A stretch of 28,448 nt of DNA from Rhodocyclaceae bacterium UBA2250 (GTDB lineage: Bacteria; Pseudomonadota; Gammaproteobacteria; Burkholderiales; Rhodocyclaceae), in assembly GCA_002347285.1 (NCBI GenBank), contig DDXW01000062.1:1-28448 (forward strand). Direction: 5' to 3'. Shown here one piece after another: positions 26,983-28,448 of this stretch. The stretch's first letter is position 1, and every line of letters begins with the position of its first letter. Below the pieces are notes generated by a model. That model was not told the origin of the DNA. It was given only the letters and a program-made list of their open reading frames with translations, and did no database searches. The position numbers and the translations under genes are program-made.

Positions 26983-28448
26983 TCCTGCAAGCGCTGAACG
27001 ACTACTATCGGCGCAAGGCCGCCGACCCCGATCCGGCGCGACGCCTGCCCGCCTTCGGTCTGGAGGAGAAGGAAATTCCCTTCGTCATCCAGATCGACGC
27101 CGCCGGCCGCTGGCTGCCGCCGATCCAGGACAAGCGCCGCAAGGAGGGCAAGAAACTGCTGGGCCAGCGTTATCTCGTGCCGGCCGCCGTCAAGCGCGCG
27201 TCCGGCGTCGCGGCGAATCTCTTGTGGGATACGGCCGAATACGTCTTGGGTGTCGATACCCGGGGCAAGCCCGAACGGGTGGCCGAACAGCACGCCGCGT
27301 TCCGTGCCCGCATCGACGCCTTGCCGGAGCCGGCGGCCTCCCTGCCGGGCGTCGCGGCGGCGCGCAAGTTTCTCGACGCCATCGATCTCGCGGCCTTCGC
27401 CGCCGATCCGCTCTGGCCGGAAATCCTCGAATCCAATCCGGTGCTCGGCCTCCAGTTGCAGGGCGAAATCGAGCTGGTCTGCCAGCATCCGGCCATTGCC
27501 ATGGCGGCAAGCGCCGTCGCCGACTACGAAGAAACGGAGACAGGATTTTGTCTGGTCGATGGCGTATCGGCACCGGTGGAACGCACCCATACCGCGATCA
27601 AGGGCGTGTGGGGCGCGCAGTCCTCCGGCGCCAACATCGTTTCCTTCAACCTCGACGCCTTCAATTCCTACGGCAAGCGCCAGGGCGCCAACGCACCGGT
27701 TGGCAAACCCGCCGCTTTCGCCTACACCACGGCGCTCAACCACCTGTTGAGCCGCGATTCGCGCCAGCGCGTGCAGGTCGGCGACGCCTCGACGGTGTTC
27801 TGGGCGGAACAGCCGAGCGACTTCGAAACCCTGCCGGCCGACCTCTTCGGCGAGCCGCCGAAGGATGACCTCGGTCGCGGCACGCGGGCGCTGGATACGC
27901 TCTACCGTGCCATCGCCACCGGCCACTTCGTCAGCGACGACGACGGCACCCGCTGCCATGTGCTGGGACTCGCGCCCAATGCCGCGCGCATCTCCGTGCG
28001 CTTCTGGCAGACCGGCACTGCGGCGGAACTCGGCCGCCGGCTACGCCGGCACTTCAATGACCTGGAGATGGCGCGCGGCACCAACGACCCGCGCCATCTC
28101 TCGCTGTTTCGCCTGCTCACCGCTATCGCTGTGCAGGGCAAGGCCGACAACATTCCGCCCAATCTCGGCGGCGAAATCGTCCGCGCCGTGCTGGCGGGGG
28201 AAGACGTGCCCTATCCATCGGTCCTGCTCGCCGCCGCCGTCGGTCGCTGCCGTGCCGAACAGCGCGTCACCTACGCTCGCGCGGCCGTGCTCAAGGCCTG
28301 CCTCAATCGTGAAATCCGCCGCGCCAACTGTGCATTCCCGTCCACCCCCGAGAAGGAGTTTTCGCCCATGCTCGACACCGACAACCCCAGCGCGGCCTAC
28401 CGGCTTGGTCGCCTCTTCGCCGTGCTGGAAAAAATCCAGGAGGAGGCC
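26979..28448 (+). CDS. cas8c: CRISPR-associated protein Cas8c/Csd1, 3' part missing
   Basis: Large subunit of type I-C Cascade, involved in PAM recognition and target binding. The frame is open from 26979 to the right edge (490 codons), so it is partial; full-length members are around 600 residues. It starts MILQALNDYYRRKAADP and has the family blocks IQIDAAGRWLPPI, ESNPVLGLQLQGE, HTAIKGVWGAQSSGANIVSF, NAPVGKPAAFAYTTALNHLL, ARISVRFWQTG and LDTDNPSAAYRLGRLFAVLE. GAGGAG lies 8 bases before the ATG. cas7 (csd2), cas4, cas1, cas2 and the array would be expected beyond the window. Confidence 0.95.
   Translation, partial: MILQALNDYYRRKAADPDPARRLPAFGLEEKEIPFVIQIDAAGRWLPPIQDKRRKEGKKLLGQRYLVPAAVKRASGVAANLLWDTAEYVLGVDTRGKPERVAEQHAAFRARIDALPEPAASLPGVAAARKFLDAIDLAAFAADPLWPEILESNPVLGLQLQGEIELVCQHPAIAMAASAVADYEETETGFCLVDGVSAPVERTHTAIKGVWGAQSSGANIVSFNLDAFNSYGKRQGANAPVGKPAAFAYTTALNHLLSRDSRQRVQVGDASTVFWAEQPSDFETLPADLFGEPPKDDLGRGTRALDTLYRAIATGHFVSDDDGTRCHVLGLAPNAARISVRFWQTGTAAELGRRLRRHFNDLEMARGTNDPRHLSLFRLLTAIAVQGKADNIPPNLGGEIVRAVLAGEDVPYPSVLLAAAVGRCRAEQRVTYARAAVLKACLNREIRRANCAFPSTPEKEFSPMLDTDNPSAAYRLGRLFAVLEKIQEEA

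Overview
The window is a gene-dense, high-GC stretch of a Gram-negative chromosome. The mix of LPS heptosyltransferase, SecDF/YajC, cytochrome c', a bidirectional NAD-reducing [NiFe]-hydrogenase of Ralstonia type and the gene order points to a betaproteobacterium, most likely Rhodocyclales-like; this taxonomic call is inference from gene content, not a computed placement.

Layout. (1) 1-4562, minus strand: a compact run ilvE > zf-CHCC zinc-finger protein > waaF > NTF2-like protein > phosphomannomutase/phosphoglucomutase > EAL/HDOD signalling protein (runs off the left edge), with overlapping or nearly touching junctions. (2) 4624-8588: nudJ-mnmA, a glutathione S-transferase on the opposite strand, then purB and a small DUF2322-like gene; this keeps the enterobacterial nudJ-mnmA-purB neighbourhood with the GST sitting where hflD would be. 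(3) 8627-9899: a periplasmic cytochrome c' facing a cytochrome b561 across a perfect palindromic terminator. (4) 9890-15256, minus strand: queA-tgt and yajC-secD-secF, running into the b561 gene. (5) 15305-16944: tRNA-Leu(CAA) with its promoter, two small uncharacterised proteins sharing a C-terminal motif, HU, and an Ala/Pro-rich lipoprotein. (6) 17035-22727, minus strand: a hoxFUYH NAD-reducing hydrogenase operon that contains a signal-peptide-bearing c-type cytochrome gene between hoxH and the maturation protease hoxW. (7) 22815-23663: an endonuclease/exonuclease/phosphatase-family protein ending in a clear terminator. (8) 23731-28448: the start of a type I-C CRISPR-Cas operon (cas3, cas5c, cas8c; cas8c continues off the right edge). 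No CRISPR array lies in the window.

The parts most worth a second look are the cytochrome c embedded in the cytoplasmic hydrogenase operon; the 333-base gap between cas3 and cas5c, which holds a long direct repeat, a tandem 11-mer, a lone CRISPR-repeat-like tail and a 27-residue predicted membrane microprotein; the two small proteins after tRNA-Leu that share only their C-terminal peptide; and waaF, which has no conventional start codon that would keep its first beta strand.

All identifications are from reading motifs in translated sequence; no database search was run.
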